A DNA stretch of 64,000 nucleotides, from assembly GCF_014203755.1 (NCBI RefSeq), contig NZ_JACHJS010000001.1:4960001-5024000 (forward strand), given 5' to 3'. The stretch is from Saccharothrix violaceirubra (GTDB lineage: Bacteria > Actinomycetota > Actinomycetes > Mycobacteriales > Pseudonocardiaceae). A program made the translations under genes and the position numbers. Of this stretch, positions 63,401-64,000 are shown one piece after another (positions within the stretch are counted from its first letter, which is position 1; each line of letters begins with the position of its first letter). Below the pieces are notes generated by a model. The model was not told where the DNA came from. It saw only the letters and a list, made by a program, of their open reading frames with translations, and did no database searches.

Positions 63401-64000
63401 CAGGGTCAGCTCGACCTTGCCGGGGTCGCCGATCCGCTGGGCCGGCACGCCCTGCTCGGACACGTAGGTCGTGCGCAGCACCTCGTGCCGGACCTCCAGC
63501 GCGTTGAGCGCGGCCCGGACGGTGTCCGACGGGATGTCGCGAGACACCCGCAGGAAGATCGGGGTGACCCACTCCAGGCTGCCCGGCCGGAGCTGGTCGA
63601 GGAACCAAAGCCTGCTCTGGCCGGTGGACAGCGGCAGCGTGCCGCCGGTGCGCGGCCGGGCCACGACCGGCGCGACCGAGCCGCCGGTCAGTTCGGCCTG
63701 CGCCCGCACGGTCGGCGAGGTGAACAGGTCGGACAGCCGCACGTCGGCACCGGTCTCCTCGCGCAGCCGGCCGGCCAGCCGGGCGAGCAGGATCGAGGTG
63801 CCGCCGAGCTGGAAGAAGTCGTCGTCCGCGCCGACGCGGTCCACGTCGAGCACGGCACGCCACGCCCGTGCCACGGCGGTCTGCGCGGCACCGACCGGTT
63901 CGACGTGCTCCGGTCGGGCGTCGGCGACCGCGAGGTCCGGGTCGGGCAGGGCGTTGCGGTCCACCTTGCCGCTCGCGGTCGTGGGCAGCGCGTCCAGCGC
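60440..64000 (-). CDS. NRPS1: partial synthetase, (A)-T-C-A-T (5' end outside window)
   Basis: The frame is open at base 64000, where it encodes the end of an A domain (SGKVDRNALPDPD). Then follow a carrier (DDFFQLGGTSILLARL, Ser codon near 63796), a C domain with a canonical HHIACDGWS, an A domain (VIYTSGSTGRPKG, RSGDLARRNPDGS) with pocket residues D-M-W-N-T-G-M-V-H-K, near the Thr code DFWNIGMVHK, and a final carrier (DSFFEIGGNSILAVRL). It ends at TGA 60440 and overlaps the NRPS2 start, so the three NRPS genes are coupled in order. The start module, and any MbtH-like gene, lie to the right of the window. Confidence 0.93.
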   Translation of the reverse strand, partial: ALDALPTTASGKVDRNALPDPDLAVADARPEHVEPVGAAQTAVARAWRAVLDVDRVGADDDFFQLGGTSILLARLAGRLREETGADVRLSDLFTSPTVRAQAELTGGSVAPVVARPRTGGTLPLSTGQSRLWFLDQLRPGSLEWVTPIFLRVSRDIPSDTVRAALNALEVRHEVLRTTYVSEQGVPAQRIGDPGKVELTLVEGDEPHRLDQVRAQLSRGFDLAGGPLWRALLMPVSDDESLLLLTVHHIACDGWSSVVLERELRELIAAHQGDREPDLPAVGLHYADFALWQHEHVTGEQVERDLAYWRANLAGLGPLELSTDRPRPAERDARGGMVAFDVPPALANRLADLGRRQGATPYMAFLACYMVLLARYTDQGDIAVGSPVAGRDRPELADLVGFFLNSVVVRGDLGDDPTFADALVRVRDAARGAFAHQVAPFDRVVDALDVPRDLSRTPLYQVSFDFHEEGLTGTTDDASDVDEFADAWRVAKTDLTLLMQRRGDGGVTGYLEYAAALFDRSTVERFVGHFLGLVEAATADAGKRLSALEFLDEAEHALLVARPADPGYAVDRGLHAVFAESAARFPHSTALVFGDEVLSYRELNERANRLARHLVSVGVTPGSLVGICQPRTDDLLVSVLGVLKAGAAYLPLDPAVPDERLKFMVEDADVSVVLTHAAVATDFFTGVRVVLDDERQAAAIAAHDASDVDNGTGVDDPIYVIYTSGSTGRPKGVRLTHRNVARLMHACHAEYAFSPDDVWTLFHSYAFDMSVWEMWGSLLYGGKLVVVPQSVTRSPDEFLDLLVEHGVTVLNQTPSAFKGLVNLAAAGDPRLRDLRLRAVTFGGEKLEMGELRPWVELFGTSAPKLVNMYGITETTVHTTYYEVTREDVENGWLNPVGVPLADLSVHLYDRHGRLVPVGVPGEIHVGGPGVADGYLNRPALTAEKFVPDPYAPGQRLYRSGDLARRNPDGSLEFLGRIDDQIKIRGFRIELGEIEAVLADAPGVRDAAVVLREDTPGDRRIVGYVVPAAGADVSPRELRDFVGVRLPDYMVPAALVVLERLPLTNNGKLDKRALPAPTDDALARVDFVAPAGVVEERIADLISELLGVDRVGAGDSFFEIGGNSILAVRLTSLIGEEFALEFTVRQVFEHPTVARLAQAVEDAIRAEIEHMTDAEVLAHSADDKGFTS

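Overview
The window is GC-rich (about 70% or more by eye), uses many GTG starts and four-base ATGA/GTGA overlaps, and carries AfsR/SARP, ROK, GntR/UTRA and HisKA_3/LuxR-type regulators, a mycothiol-era GST-like enzyme and large modular NRPS genes. That points to a filamentous actinomycete, most likely of the order Pseudonocardiales (Saccharothrix/Lentzea/Actinosynnema-like; the genus is inference). No rRNA, tRNA or CRISPR array was seen.

Layout. 1-6.1 kb: the C-terminally truncated SARP regulator, a tiny ORF, a degenerate Fic-like protein, a cytochrome P450 followed by a TPR-like protein, and a ROK regulator. 6.1-8.3 kb: a DasR-like operator, a GntR/UTRA regulator, an intact IS481-type element sitting exactly in the regulator's stop codon, and a block of 22-bp repeats with two large hairpins. 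8.3-10.3 kb: a secreted CBM5/12-tagged intradiol dioxygenase with its AraC regulator, with a second DasR-like site upstream. 10.9-18.0 kb: a dissolved-inorganic-carbon operon (small secreted protein, SulP transporter, DabA, DabB and an additional NuoM/N-like membrane subunit), with overlapping genes. 18.1-25.4 kb: two duplicated discoidin-like secreted proteins, a PQQ-propeller protein, a TolB-propeller amidohydrolase and a glutathionyl-hydroquinone-reductase-like enzyme. 25.5-34.1 kb: housekeeping-like and accessory genes, including a NaeI-type restriction-modification pair and a dedicated trpF.

34.2-64 kb holds what looks like an NRPS locus, running off the right edge. The core operon, all on the minus strand and mostly translationally coupled, is NRPS1 (partial) -> NRPS2 -> NRPS3 -> an ornithine-carbamoyltransferase homologue -> an MFS exporter. 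NRPS2 is C-A-T-C-A-T-T-T-T-C, with four almost identical carrier domains in a row. NRPS3 is A-T fused to a serine beta-lactamase/PBP-like (S12) hydrolase in the position of a thioesterase, so its glycine-type module borrows the C domain at the end of NRPS2. Read-out of the adenylation pockets suggests Thr-like, Thr-like, Asn-like, Gly-like in order for the visible modules. A SyrP-like Fe/2-oxoglutarate hydroxylase, a degenerate acyl-AMP-ligase homologue with a TTA codon, a SARP regulator and a type II thioesterase lie further down the same strand (34.2-39.7 kb). They are plausibly part of the same pathway, although a two-component/DUF4097/MMPL block and an XRE regulator lie between.

The two most unusual features are the four-fold carrier-domain array and the cis-fused S12 release domain. 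A dispersed 22-bp intergenic repeat family (eleven-odd units at five sites, always at gene 3' ends) and the IS481 copy whose transposase takes its stop codon from the duplicated target are also clear directly in the sequence.
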